Below the pieces are notes generated by a model, which was not told the origin of the DNA, ran no database searches, and saw only the letters and a list, made by a program, of their open reading frames with translations. Source: Nocardia alni (lineage in GTDB: Bacteria > Actinomycetota > Actinomycetes > Mycobacteriales > Mycobacteriaceae). From it: a stretch of DNA of 52,896 bases. The DNA is taken from the NCBI RefSeq assembly GCF_019038435.1, contig NZ_JAGPOX010000064.1, positions 1-52,896 of the forward strand. Direction: 5' to 3'. The position numbers and the translations under genes were made by a program. The first letter of the stretch is position 1. Each line of letters starts with the position of its first letter. Below, in pieces: positions 1 to 8,858 of this stretch.

Positions 1-430
1 TGTCGGGGTCGGCGGGTATGTGGGGCAGGGGGGTGATGCCGTGGTCGGGGTTGCCGTCTTGGTCGCCGTCGCGGTGGCCTCTGCGGCACAGTTCGAATGG
101 GCCGTCGACGGCCATCAATCTGCTCATGTGGGGGTCTGCGTGGTGCAGCCACCAGGTCGACAGGCCGGTTCCGGTGTCGTCGCGGCGCAGTGCCTCGTAT
201 GCGCGCCACAGCGCGTACAGGCGCAGGACGGCTTCGTCGTGTTTCCACCATTGGGGGCACCAGCGGCGGTTCGCGGTATCGGGCACGCGCCGATACACGT
301 ACACCAGCCGGTTCTCCACGAAGTCCACCACGTCCGCGAACACCGCCTCCGGCGGCTGCACCACCGAATCTATTGCGCCGGGCCGGAACTCGCTGTCGGC
401 GTCGAAGATCGAATCGTCGTCTTCTGTCAC
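1..430 (-). CDS. DUF4913-type ICE protein, C-terminus cut by window edge
   Basis: The frame is open from a GTG at 430 to the window edge (about 143 codons). The GTG overlaps the VirD4 stop as GTGA, so translation is coupled. The visible protein starts MTEDDDSIFD, then carries W-rich blocks (RRWCPQWWKHDEAVLRLYALW, then LSTWWLHHADPHMSRLM) and PF, the pattern I recall for the DUF4913 family. That family is common beside VirD4 genes on actinobacterial conjugative elements; its function is unknown. It is the last visible gene of the leftward transfer operon. The C-terminal end is missing only because the window stops. Confidence 0.75.
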   Translation of the reverse strand, partial: MTEDDDSIFDADSEFRPGAIDSVVQPPEAVFADVVDFVENRLVYVYRRVPDTANRRWCPQWWKHDEAVLRLYALWRAYEALRRDDTGTGLSTWWLHHADPHMSRLMAVDGPFELCRRGHRDGDQDGNPDHGITPLPHIPADPD

Positions 431-2187
431 CGCGGAATCACGTCTTCTCGGCTGGGCTCGTTCTTCGCGGGCTGGGTGGTGGGGCCGTAGGTGTGGCGGG
501 AGGCGGTGATCTGGTCGGCGTAGGGGCGGCGCATCCAGGGGATGGTTTCGATGACCACGGGTGGTATTCCGGCCGACCAGATTACCGCTCGCCCGGCGGG
601 CATGGCGGTCAGGTCGGCGGCGGTCAGGATGGTTTTGTCGACCAGTGCCAGGGAGCGGCTCGTTGATCCGGTGCTGTGGGTGAGGGTGCCGCGTAATTGT
701 TCTCGGGTGCCGATGCTCTCGGAGCGGTCTTTCAGGAACGAGATATCGTCCACGCCGGAGCCGAGCATGCGGACTCCGGCCGCCGACCACAGGGCATCCA
801 TTCCGTCGGCGCCCCAGCATCGGACGCCCTGGGCGTGGGATTGCAGGATGGTCAGCACGATGATCCCGCGAGATCCGAAGTGGCTGTAGCGTTTCGGGAG
901 GTCGCGCCAGCGGACCACGTTCGCTGCCTCGTCCAGGACACAGGTCAGCGGTACCGGCAGGCGGCCCATCGGTGACTGCGTGCCGATGTGTGTGGCGGCT
1001 TCCAGGACGGACGCGGTCAGAGCGTTGACCAACGGCCCGCACGAGCCCGCGCCCTCCAAGGACAGCAGATACAGGGTGTCACTCGAGATCGCCAGCGCGG
1101 CCGGATCCAGTTGCGGGCGTGTGTCGTTCGCGCCAGTGCTGGTCACCCAGGGGCGGATGGATTCCATGCGCAGGCTGGCGGCCATCTTGCGGCCGGTGGC
1201 GAACACTCCGGAGCGGGTGCGGCGGTCCAGCTCGTACTGGGCGCGCAGGCCGGTCGCGATCAACGGCCACGGGGATTCCAGGATTCTCACCGGTTCCAGG
1301 TCGTCGGGGTCGGATATCCATTCGTACACGCGGGTGATCGGCGCGTTCGCGACCGCAGCGGCCAAAAACAATGCCGCCAAAAGGGATTCGCCCTCGGGTT
1401 CGAAGAACGAGTCTTTCTTCGCGTATTGGCCGTCGTCGCCGTCGGCGAAGTGCGAGGCCAGTTGGGCGGCGTCGACCTCGGTGCGTACCGAGGCGAGGGG
1501 GTTCCACCACCAGCGGGGTTCGGTGGTGCCTGCGACGGCTTGCGGGTCGAAAATCCAGCAGTGCCCGCGCTTGTCCCGCACACCGCGGGTGTCGTCCACG
1601 ACATCGCGTTTGTTCGAGGTCACCAGCGCCGCGCCGGGGGCTTCGCAGATCGCGGGTACTGCCCGTGAGGTGCTTTTGCCCTGGCGCGGACCCCAGATGT
1701 CGACGTGCAGGGTCTCGTAATCGGCGTAGAGGTGCTGGCGGTCGGCGACCGCGATCCCCAGCGACAACCCCGGCACCACGTCGTCGGGGACCTGCACATT
1801 GAGCATGGCGGCTTTGGCCCGCACCGCGGATTCGGTCAACCGCGCCAGCTGGGGGCCGGTGGCCAGGAATTTCGCCTTGCGGTCGATCCACGGCCGCGCG
1901 GGTGTGCGCGATGTCCACCACCGCACAGCCCCCATCCCGATCAGGGCCAGGAGCACGATTTCGCCGATCAGGACCGCCCACACCGTCCACGGCCATCCGT
2001 GCGTCAGCACGGTCAGTACTAGTGCGAGGGGATTGATCGGCAGCCGGGTGGTGGAGCGGCCTGCCAGGTGGTAGCCCAGATGGGCGGCGAGGGTGACCAG
2101 CACCCCGCCGCCCGCCACGACACTGCCGATGATCAGCAGGCCGAGGGTTTCGCGCTGGCTGAGCGCGGGGTCTTTATCGCCTGTCAT
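427..2187 (-). CDS. VirD4/TraG-type type IV coupling ATPase
   Basis: 586 aa. Two hydrophobic segments (about residues 15-40 and 65-90) anchor the N-terminus in the membrane. A cytoplasmic motor domain follows, with Walker A GPRQGKST at 166-173 and Walker B LTCVLDEAANV ending in D419-E420, then an arginine-rich motor region. Coupling proteins dock the relaxase-DNA complex to the secretion channel and power DNA transfer. It lies at the distal end of the operon, overlapping its upstream neighbour by 14 nt and the DUF4913 gene by GTGA. A coupling protein with VirB4- and VirB6-like partners indicates single-stranded conjugative transfer. The assignment is firm at family level; substrate specificity cannot be seen. 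Confidence 0.9.
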   Translation of the reverse strand: MTGDKDPALSQRETLGLLIIGSVVAGGGVLVTLAAHLGYHLAGRSTTRLPINPLALVLTVLTHGWPWTVWAVLIGEIVLLALIGMGAVRWWTSRTPARPWIDRKAKFLATGPQLARLTESAVRAKAAMLNVQVPDDVVPGLSLGIAVADRQHLYADYETLHVDIWGPRQGKSTSRAVPAICEAPGAALVTSNKRDVVDDTRGVRDKRGHCWIFDPQAVAGTTEPRWWWNPLASVRTEVDAAQLASHFADGDDGQYAKKDSFFEPEGESLLAALFLAAAVANAPITRVYEWISDPDDLEPVRILESPWPLIATGLRAQYELDRRTRSGVFATGRKMAASLRMESIRPWVTSTGANDTRPQLDPAALAISSDTLYLLSLEGAGSCGPLVNALTASVLEAATHIGTQSPMGRLPVPLTCVLDEAANVVRWRDLPKRYSHFGSRGIIVLTILQSHAQGVRCWGADGMDALWSAAGVRMLGSGVDDISFLKDRSESIGTREQLRGTLTHSTGSTSRSLALVDKTILTAADLTAMPAGRAVIWSAGIPPVVIETIPWMRRPYADQITASRHTYGPTTQPAKNEPSREDVIPR

Positions 2188-2863
2188 GCTGGGGGCCTTT
2201 CTGTTCGCGCCGATGCTCGGCGTGGTGGTGGGTGAGGGTTTCGGTGGCGCGCAGGAGTTCGGAGAGCACTTCCAGGGCGGCGGCGGCCTGCCAGGGCATG
2301 CCGTGGGTGATCTCGACGGCGAGCATCACGGGCAGAGGCATGCGTGGTCCGAACCAGCGGGTCAGCTGCCACCACACCCGCACCCGCGCCCCGGCGGCGT
2401 CGGCCGGCGCGGGGTCGGTGTTCAAGACCTCGGTGACCGCGAGGTGGTCGATCGCGAGGGCGGCGGCCAGGTCCGCCTGCCGCAGACGGGTGCTGTAGTT
2501 GTTGTGGTGCCGGTTGGTGTGGTGGTGGTTCATGGGTGGGTCTCCTCGCCGTGGGGCGGCTGGCCGCCGGGTGGTGGTGCCGTGAGTGGCGAGGACCGGA
2601 CGGGCCGCGGAGATCGGGCGATCGGCCAATCCGGTTGCGGCGGGGCCGGAAAAGTTCCCGGCGAGTCTGGGAGCGTCTTCGGGAAGTTTTCCGGCGTCGG
2701 CGCCGAACCCGATAGTGGTGAGTCCGGATTTGCCGAGGACACGGCCCGTGGCCATGCTGGGCCTGCCACTCGCGCCCCGCCACCGGTAGTCGGCCGCACC
2801 GGCGAGCAGACCGTCCCCATGAATCACTGCCGCAACCGGTTCCGTGCTCACGATGCGGTTCAT
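2174..2863 (-). CDS. Hypothetical ICE protein with His-rich centre
   Basis: 229 aa if translation starts at the ATG that overlaps the upstream lipoprotein stop as ATGA. The first 110 residues are Gly/Ala/Pro-rich and low in predicted structure. A His/Asn-rich patch (MNHHHTNRHHNN) leads into a helical C-terminal half with W and RWFGPRMPLPVML-type segments. The internal ATG at 2533 would give a 119-aa protein and is a credible alternative. I recognise no family. Its place between a lipoprotein and VirD4, with overlaps on both sides, makes it a transfer-operon accessory protein. Confidence 0.6.
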   Translation of the reverse strand: MNRIVSTEPVAAVIHGDGLLAGAADYRWRGASGRPSMATGRVLGKSGLTTIGFGADAGKLPEDAPRLAGNFSGPAATGLADRPISAARPVLATHGTTTRRPAAPRRGDPPMNHHHTNRHHNNYSTRLRQADLAAALAIDHLAVTEVLNTDPAPADAAGARVRVWWQLTRWFGPRMPLPVMLAVEITHGMPWQAAAALEVLSELLRATETLTHHHAEHRREQKGPQHDRR

Positions 2864-3474
2864 CGCGGCGCGATCAGGCTCACCCGCCACCCCGCCGGGG
2901 TGTCGCTCGCGGTCACGTACACCGTCACATGGCGATCCGGTTCGGTGGCGGTGGCTGCTGGTGTGGTGATGTGCTGGGTGACCGCGACCACGCGCTGCCG
3001 GGTGTCCGGGGTGTCGGTGGGGTGATCGTCCGGGGTGATCACTGCTGTCGCGGTGACGGTCGCGTCCTCGGTGACCCACTGTGCCCACGTCGCGGCGGTC
3101 ACCTCCGCCAGCCCCGAGCCACTCGCCCCGACCTCCCGCATATAGGTCGGGTCCACAAGGTCAGTGGCACGGGCGAATCCCGCGCCAGCGTCCGGATCTG
3201 TGCCCGGCTGCCAGCTGTAGACCCTGGCGAGGGCGGTGGTGATGACCGGGTCCGCTTCGCGGGTGTCGATTCCGTCGACCACCTCCGGGCCACTGCCGGT
3301 TCGAACCGGGGCGTGCGCGCCCGGGTGCGCGCACCCGCTCAACACCGCGCCGAGGCAGGCCGCCAGAACGACGCTGCCGAGCCCGACGTTGATCTTTTGC
3401 GAATGTCTGAACCGGTGATGTGTGTCGTGCGGAAGATGGTGGGCTGCTTTGCGCTTCGGGGAATGTGTGGTCAT
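2860..3474 (-). CDS. Predicted lipoprotein of the transfer operon
   Basis: 204 aa. The start is the ATG sharing ATGA with the stop of the upstream gene. After a basic His-rich N-terminus, a hydrophobic stretch (VVLAACLGAVLSGC) ends in a lipobox cysteine, so the mature protein should be tethered outside the cytoplasmic membrane. The exported part contains PTYMREVG and repeated AVITPDD/VTVYVTASDTPAGWRVSLIAP-type strands, compatible with a small alpha/beta fold like other T4SS accessory proteins. No named family is recognised. The longer upstream frame is a shadow of the neighbouring gene. Confidence 0.7.
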   Translation of the reverse strand: MTTHSPKRKAAHHLPHDTHHRFRHSQKINVGLGSVVLAACLGAVLSGCAHPGAHAPVRTGSGPEVVDGIDTREADPVITTALARVYSWQPGTDPDAGAGFARATDLVDPTYMREVGASGSGLAEVTAATWAQWVTEDATVTATAVITPDDHPTDTPDTRQRVVAVTQHITTPAATATEPDRHVTVYVTASDTPAGWRVSLIAPR

Positions 3475-3929
3475 CGTAGGGGCCACCAGCTGCCCGCGAA
3501 GGGCTCGCCGAACATGGCTGTCATCTCGGCTTCGGCGGCCGGTGACAGGCCACCGGCGGGTTCGTCGATGGCCTCGATGTACACCGCCGCGCGGCCAGGC
3601 ACCCAGTGCCGCGCCACCGCGGCGTCGGCGGGAGCCAGGACCGCGTAGGTCACCACGTGGCGGGCGTGGTCGCGCAGGATCGCCCACGCCCGCTCCAGGT
3701 CCGCGCGTCCGGGCTCGAGCAGTGCCGTGCTGGCGCTGACGTTCAAGAACGCGGGCCAGTCCAGGTGTGAGCGGACCGTGAGCACGAACCCATCCCGCGA
3801 ATGGGTCTCCGGGACAAAGGCATCGCATTCCAGGGATGTCCCCAGTGCCGTGGTCAAGTCCAGCGGCAACAGCTGGCGCGCGCGCCGCGCGAGATCGGAC
3901 TGTGTTGTGGGGTAGATGGATTCGAACAT
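3471..3929 (-). CDS. Hypothetical ICE protein, 152 aa
   Basis: The start chosen is the ATG at 3929 (MFESIYP), which has AGAGGA about 10 nt upstream; an in-frame ATG at 3947 has no comparable ribosome site. The protein is soluble, with no signal peptide or membrane segment, and ends EPFAGSWWPLR. I do not recognise the family. Its stop overlaps the start of the downstream lipoprotein (ATGA), so it belongs to the transfer operon. The 172 bases between this gene and the upstream hydrolase show no further gene. Confidence 0.6.
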   Translation of the reverse strand: MFESIYPTTQSDLARRARQLLPLDLTTALGTSLECDAFVPETHSRDGFVLTVRSHLDWPAFLNVSASTALLEPGRADLERAWAILRDHARHVVTYAVLAPADAAVARHWVPGRAAVYIEAIDEPAGGLSPAAEAEMTAMFGEPFAGSWWPLR

Positions 3930-4101
3930 TGATTGATGTCCTCTCATTCGGTGTGGGAGTTGTTGATGTGTGATTGCCGTGACGGTCGTGGCAAAGGGGG
4001 GCGGGCGTGAATAGCGTTGATGCGGTGAGCTTGTCCCGCCCTGCTATCGCATCGGCAGGGACGTCGGAGGCGCCGGACCGAGCGGGTGTCTCGGGAGCCC
4101 A

Positions 4102-5223
4102 TCACGTTCGATGGTCCGTATCCTGTTGTTGGACACCGAATCTGCGGGCCTGCGCGTGGTCTGACGCGAAATCCGACATCGGTTGCACGCGCACTGGTAT
4201 GCCGCTGTCGGGTGCGTTGAGGATCAGTGGGTGGCCGGTGCTGTCGGTTCCGGCGTACAGGCCGACGTGATGGGAGTCGGTGTCGCCGGGGGAGGTGAAG
4301 TAGACCGCGTCCCCGGGTTGCAGCTGATCCAGCGGTACGGGTATCCCGCGCGGGTCGCGTTGCTGGCTTCCGGTGTAGTGGTCCAGCACGATCCGCCCGC
4401 CCGAGGCTTGCGCGACGCCATACAGGACCAGGCCGGAGCAGTCGAATCCACCGCCGGTGGGTCCGCTCGCGTTCCCGCCGCCCCACACATACGGCAAGCC
4501 ACGTTCGGCCATGGCCGCCGCGAGCACGCGAGCACCGAAACCTGAACCCGTGCCACCGGTTTCGGGTTCGCTCGCGCAGGATGTGCCGTCGTCGGCAGCG
4601 GGCGCGGTGCCCGCGCCCGCTCCACGGAACGCGCGATACAACGCCTCGGCGACGTCCCGTTTTCCCGCGTAGGCGTCCGGGTACGCCGAGCGTTCCACGG
4701 CTTGGGCCAGTGCAGCTGGAGCGCGGGTCTGCCAGCTCGGCACGGTGTCGAGCTGATCGTAGAACCAGCCGATCTGCCGGGCCGGGGTCATCAATCCGGC
4801 CATGCCGCCGAGCCGCTCGGACCACACCGAGGCCCGCAGCTGGAACGGCCCCACCGAGTCGTGATCGGTGCCGGTCGCGTCGTGCGGGTACGACAGCGAT
4901 TCCGGCACACCGGAATTGGCGTAGTTCCGTAGCTCGGATTCAGTGGTAGCGGCCATCAACGCCGCGGTGATCCCGGACTCCGGGATGCCGCGCCGCTCGC
5001 CCACGGCCACGATCTCGCGCGCCAGATCCAGCTGGGCCGTGTCGTATCCGGCCAGACTGACCGGCGTCGAACTACCCGGTGTTCCGGTCATTCCTTGCCC
5101 CATCGGGGCCGCGACCGCGCACCCGGCGATAGGGTCGCCGGAGATCATGATCACGATCAGCAGCACGACCGTCAGCAGCAGCCCGCCAACCGCGCTCAGG
5201 GCCTTCACGACCCCCGCACTCAT
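4102..5223 (-). CDS. Membrane-anchored lysozyme-like/NlpC-P60 peptidoglycan hydrolase
   Basis: 373 aa. An N-terminal membrane segment (LLLTVVLLIVIMISG) is followed by a lysozyme/transglycosylase-like domain with TTESELRNYANS (putative catalytic Glu about 95) and DSVGPFQL. A C-terminal NlpC/P60 domain has FDCSGLVLYG (Cys about 262) and DSHHVGLYAG (His about 319). Together the domains would cut both glycan strands and stem peptides, opening the wall for the conjugation channel as VirB1-like and CwlT-like enzymes do. The start is the ATG overlapping the stop of a 48-aa ORF. The family assignment is secure. Confidence 0.88.
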   Translation of the reverse strand: MSAGVVKALSAVGGLLLTVVLLIVIMISGDPIAGCAVAAPMGQGMTGTPGSSTPVSLAGYDTAQLDLAREIVAVGERRGIPESGITAALMAATTESELRNYANSGVPESLSYPHDATGTDHDSVGPFQLRASVWSERLGGMAGLMTPARQIGWFYDQLDTVPSWQTRAPAALAQAVERSAYPDAYAGKRDVAEALYRAFRGAGAGTAPAADDGTSCASEPETGGTGSGFGARVLAAAMAERGLPYVWGGGNASGPTGGGFDCSGLVLYGVAQASGGRIVLDHYTGSQQRDPRGIPVPLDQLQPGDAVYFTSPGDTDSHHVGLYAGTDSTGHPLILNAPDSGIPVRVQPMSDFASDHAQARRFGVQQQDTDHRT

Positions 5224-5366
5224 CGCTGCCCCCGCGAGACGCGATCGATCAGCAGCGCTGTCAGCGCTCGGTTCATCCCGAGCACGGCGCGAACCGTTAT
5301 CAGCGCGGCGGCCGGTTGTGGGCCCGCGACCGCATGCGCGTGCATCAGGCGGTATCGGCGAGTCAT
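5220..5366 (-). CDS. Small coupled ORF, 48 aa
   Basis: A 49-codon frame fits exactly between the VirB4 stop and the hydrolase start, sharing ATGA with both. The product begins MTRRYRLMHAHAV, is basic, and has a hydrophobic middle (AALITVRAVLG, then ALTALLI). No family is recognised. Overlap at both ends is strong positional evidence for translation, either as a real small membrane-associated peptide or as a coupling ORF carrying ribosomes to the hydrolase gene. Confidence 0.55.
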   Translation of the reverse strand: MTRRYRLMHAHAVAGPQPAAALITVRAVLGMNRALTALLIDRVSRGQR

Positions 5367-7084
5367 GCGGCCCGCCCTTGCGGTGTGCTCTGGCCGAATT
5401 GCCGGAAACGCTCACTTGTGGCGTGAATCCCGAAGGACTGCTCGGCCTGCGTCAGCAGGAGCTGGAATCCGAGTCCAGGTGTGCGGTCTTCGGAGACTTT
5501 CAACAGGAACTTGCCGACTCCGGCGGCGGTGGGTCGGGGCATGCCCGCGCGTAGGGGTTCGCCGGTGAGGGCTTGGGGCGCCGACCAGCTGGTTACCATG
5601 TCGGTTTCGGCGTCGGTGAGTTTGACGATGCCGTCCAGCAGTGCGATTTCCTCGGCGGGTAGCGCGCCGAGGATTTTCGCGCGGGAGCGTTCGAGGAAGC
5701 CGAGGGCGCGGGCTCCGGCGGTGCCGCCGATGTTGTGCAGGTCGCGTACCGAGTGGCTGATCATGATCAGTGCCACGCCGAGGGAGCGTTGCAGGCGGGT
5801 CAGCTCGTCGACCCGGGTGACCATGAACTCCCCGAGCCCCAGGACTTGCCACAGCTCGTCCATCACGACCTGGAACACCCTTTGGTGTTCCAGGCCCGCT
5901 TCGGCCAGCATGTTCAACGCCTCGACCGATCCGAAGCCGATCGCCCAGCAAGCCAGCATGACCGCCGCCTTGAGCTTCGTGTCACCGCTGGGGATGTGCG
6001 AGACATCCACGCAGATCGCCGGTGCATCCAAATCTAATCCGACCGTCGTGGGGCCGTTGAACACCTGCCCGAACGGCCCTCGTGTCAACGCGCGTAGCGA
6101 ACGCCGCAGGGGGACAACGGCTTCGGCGTACCGTTCGGGTGTCGCGGCGGCGGCATCGAGCATCAGTTCCTCACTGCCGCAGGTGATCACCTCCAGAAGG
6201 TCGTCCAGGATCGGCGGAGCATCGGGAGTGAAGCCGCGCCCGCCGCTGGCAGCCGGGGCATACAGCAGACGCAGTGCCGTGGAGATGAGGGTGTCTTCGA
6301 AATCGGCGATGCGTTCACCGCGGATCAACTCGACCAGCCCGGCCAGCAGGTTGGTTTGGCGCGCACGCAATTCCGCGTCCACACTGGCGGCGGCCTCGTC
6401 CAGTCCGGCTGCCTGGAGCCGGTGCATGGCGTGGCCGAGCAAGCCGGGGTCCAGGGGGTTGAGTTGCCCGTGGCCGTAGCCGACGTCGACGACCTGGCCG
6501 CCGCAGGCGGTCACGGTGGCGCGGTAGTCGGGTTTGACGTCGGCCAACACCAGCGGTGTCACGCCTTGGGCGATGCCGCCCAGGACGATCCGGCGTACCA
6601 GGGAGGATTTACCGAATCCGTTGAGTCCCAGCACGAACAGGCTCGGCGCGGTCAGGTAGTTGCCTCGCGAGAACCAGTTGAGAGGGTCGAAACACACCGG
6701 CGCGCCGGTCGACAGGTGCGAGCCCAGCGGCGTGCCCAGCAACGGCGCCCCCGCCCCGACACACCACGGCCACAAACCGGCGAGTTGCGCGGTGGTACCG
6801 CGCCACTCGGGCGGGCGCGCGATGCTGCGCCACCGTCCGCCACCAGCTCCGGCCACCCCCGATCCGGTGACCCGCACACCGTTCGCTCCACCGCTTGGGT
6901 GTTCGGTGTGGTTGGCGCGGCGATTGGCGTCGGCCTGTAGCCGCATCCGCGCCCACGACGCGGACGCCAATCCGCCGGTCGCGGCACGCCGTTCGAGCCG
7001 TTCGCGCTCGGCGGCCCCGAGCAGGCGAGGCCCCCGCGCGTTCGCGCCGGATGTGCTGCGGCGTTGCTGTCGTGTGCCGGTCAT
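5363..7084 (-). CDS. VirB4-like conjugation ATPase
   Basis: 573 aa. A basic N-terminal tail precedes a P-loop domain with Walker A GLNGFGKSS at 153-161 and Walker B VFQVVMDELWQV (D409-E410). The conserved GLNGFGKS, LADVKPDY and DELW patterns are those of the VirB4/TraC-type ATPase found beside SCO6880-like proteins in actinobacterial conjugative elements. It is shorter than VirB4 of Gram-negative bacteria (about 800 aa) because the VirB4 N-terminal region appears to be provided by the preceding gene. ATGA overlaps link it to both neighbours. It should energise assembly of the transfer channel at the membrane. Confidence 0.87.
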   Translation of the reverse strand: MTGTRQQRRSTSGANARGPRLLGAAERERLERRAATGGLASASWARMRLQADANRRANHTEHPSGGANGVRVTGSGVAGAGGGRWRSIARPPEWRGTTAQLAGLWPWCVGAGAPLLGTPLGSHLSTGAPVCFDPLNWFSRGNYLTAPSLFVLGLNGFGKSSLVRRIVLGGIAQGVTPLVLADVKPDYRATVTACGGQVVDVGYGHGQLNPLDPGLLGHAMHRLQAAGLDEAAASVDAELRARQTNLLAGLVELIRGERIADFEDTLISTALRLLYAPAASGGRGFTPDAPPILDDLLEVITCGSEELMLDAAAATPERYAEAVVPLRRSLRALTRGPFGQVFNGPTTVGLDLDAPAICVDVSHIPSGDTKLKAAVMLACWAIGFGSVEALNMLAEAGLEHQRVFQVVMDELWQVLGLGEFMVTRVDELTRLQRSLGVALIMISHSVRDLHNIGGTAGARALGFLERSRAKILGALPAEEIALLDGIVKLTDAETDMVTSWSAPQALTGEPLRAGMPRPTAAGVGKFLLKVSEDRTPGLGFQLLLTQAEQSFGIHATSERFRQFGQSTPQGRAA

Positions 7085-8562
7085 GCGGCCATCACCCTCG
7101 GCAGGGTCGCCATCCCCGGGAGCAGCACGCCGATGCCCAGGGAGGCGGCGAAGGCGGCGGCCTGGTAGTAGTACGACCGCCGGATGCGCAGCCGGGCCTG
7201 TCGTGACAGGTCCTTGGTCAGCGCGTCGATACGCGGCAGGTCGGTTCCGGCCGCCGTGGTGACCGTGACCAGCACCCCGAACCGCGAGACTCCGTGCCCG
7301 CGGGCTTGTTCCTCGCGGGCCTGCTCGGTCGCGCCCACGCGCAGCATCGCGTGCGCGGACACGACACCTTTCCCGGATTGCCCTGCGACCAGGGCGTTCT
7401 TGTAGTCGTCGTCCACGATGTGCGCGGCATCGGCCGCCGCGTGGGGCCGCAACACCAGCGCCACGCGTTTACGCGGCACGTCCGGGGTGGGTTGCAGAAG
7501 GCGTTCGAGCACGCGTTCACCGACCGTGCCCGACGGCGGGTCGTCCATTTCCCAGGACGTCGAGACCACGCCGTCGTGGTCGAGGCGGCCGGTGTGCTCG
7601 AGGTAGGAGATCGGACCGGCATCGTCCCAGCCCAGGCCATGGCTTTCGCCGTTGGTGGCGAGGGTCTCCAGGTCGGCTTCGGCGGCGGGATCGTAACTGC
7701 GACGCACGGTCGCGGTGACCTCATCGCTGGTCATCGGACGCGTGCGTACCCCGGTCTCGGCGAGCGCGGCCATGATCCCGGGCAGTCGCCGCCCGACCTC
7801 CACGGCCTGCTCGGCGGGATGGCGCCGCCGCTCGGGCGTGGTGGCCCGGAAGGTGATGCCGCACCACGCATCTAACTGCACGGTGTGCGAGGGCAGCGTG
7901 GCCGCCAGCTCGGCCATCATCGCCCGCGCCAATTCCGGTGCGTCCGGGCGGGTCAGCTCGGCGACCTCCCCGGCGAGGCGGTGTCCGGTCTCGGGCACGG
8001 TACTCAGGACCGGGGTGATCGCGACGATGTCCTCCGCGCCGCCGAGGGAGGCGACGAATCCGCCCCACGCGGCCACCCATTGATCGACGGTGTGCTGATC
8101 GACGTTCTCCGAGCCGGCAGGCCACACCCGCAACAACACCGTGTACAGGTGCTGTTTGGGCATGTGCACCAAACCGAATCGGTAACCGCCCGAGTCGATC
8201 CCCTCGTACAGCTGCGAAACTGCCAGCAAGCCGGGAAGTTTCGCGGTCCCCAACTTCGAGAACACCCCGGACCGGTACAGGTTCTCTTTGCGTTTCCAGG
8301 TGCGCAACCACTGCGCCATGACCATGGCCCTCTCATATCCGGTGCGCCCGTTGACCCGAAAAGCCAACGGAGCCCACATAATCGCCTCACCCGCCGCGAC
8401 CACGACGGCGGCGGTGAAGCTCACGACAACCGCGGTGATCATCGCGATCACCACGAACACGAACCCGAGAACTGTTGCTTCCCAGGCCAATCCGTACATT
8501 CCTTCCGACCGAGGCCGGGACCACCCGCCATAGGTGCGACGCTGCTGCTGCGGGGCGCTCAT
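7081..8562 (-). CDS. SCO6880-family membrane protein, VirB3/VirB4-N-like
   Basis: 493 aa. Two strong membrane helices near residues 27-70 are followed by a long cytoplasmic part with RTGYERAMVMAQWLRTWKRK, then KQHLYTVLLRVWP and LVLRPH, and a C-terminal hydrophobic hairpin. I recall this layout from SCO6880-family proteins, which sit directly before the VirB4-like ATPase in actinobacterial ICEs and combine a VirB3-like anchor with VirB4 N-terminal-like sequence. It likely forms the inner-membrane platform with the ATPase encoded next. It overlaps both neighbours by ATGA. Confidence 0.8.
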   Translation of the reverse strand: MSAPQQQRRTYGGWSRPRSEGMYGLAWEATVLGFVFVVIAMITAVVVSFTAAVVVAAGEAIMWAPLAFRVNGRTGYERAMVMAQWLRTWKRKENLYRSGVFSKLGTAKLPGLLAVSQLYEGIDSGGYRFGLVHMPKQHLYTVLLRVWPAGSENVDQHTVDQWVAAWGGFVASLGGAEDIVAITPVLSTVPETGHRLAGEVAELTRPDAPELARAMMAELAATLPSHTVQLDAWCGITFRATTPERRRHPAEQAVEVGRRLPGIMAALAETGVRTRPMTSDEVTATVRRSYDPAAEADLETLATNGESHGLGWDDAGPISYLEHTGRLDHDGVVSTSWEMDDPPSGTVGERVLERLLQPTPDVPRKRVALVLRPHAAADAAHIVDDDYKNALVAGQSGKGVVSAHAMLRVGATEQAREEQARGHGVSRFGVLVTVTTAAGTDLPRIDALTKDLSRQARLRIRRSYYYQAAAFAASLGIGVLLPGMATLPRVMAA

Positions 8563-8858
8563 CGGCGCCCCCGATCACTGGAGGTGGCTCGACCCGCCAG
8601 GGCGGCCCGCAGCCAGCGCTCCAGCGCGATGGCCCAGCACGCCGAGGCGGCTCCTTGCTCGATCCACACCGAGGACGCGACCGCGTCGAAATGCGCCAGC
8701 TTGGCCCGCTCCCCGGCCCCGTCGCCGGTCGCTCGCGCGTGCCACACACTGGTCGCGGCATCGGCCATATCGGCCAGCACCTCATCGACCGTGCGTAGCC
8801 GGTCGCGTTCGGCGTGCGCGGCGGCCAGCTCACGCCCCTGCCGGATTCCGGTGCTCAT
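8559..8858 (-). CDS. Small helical ICE protein, 99 aa
   Basis: Only the part of a longer open frame from the ATG at 8858 is called, because this ATG overlaps the upstream VirB6-like stop as ATGA and its own stop overlaps the SCO6880-like start. The product is Ala-rich and helical, with no signal or membrane segment (HAERDRLRTVDEVLADMADA, then WAIALERWLRAAL). Family not recognised. It may be a cytoplasmic accessory protein of the channel. Confidence 0.65.
   Translation of the reverse strand: MSTGIRQGRELAAAHAERDRLRTVDEVLADMADAATSVWHARATGDGAGERAKLAHFDAVASSVWIEQGAASACWAIALERWLRAALAGRATSSDRGRR

Noticed and set aside
2093..3025. 310-codon plus-strand frame near the left end
   Set aside because: Opposite to ATGA-coupled transfer genes; Gly/Val-rich shadow without ribosome site.
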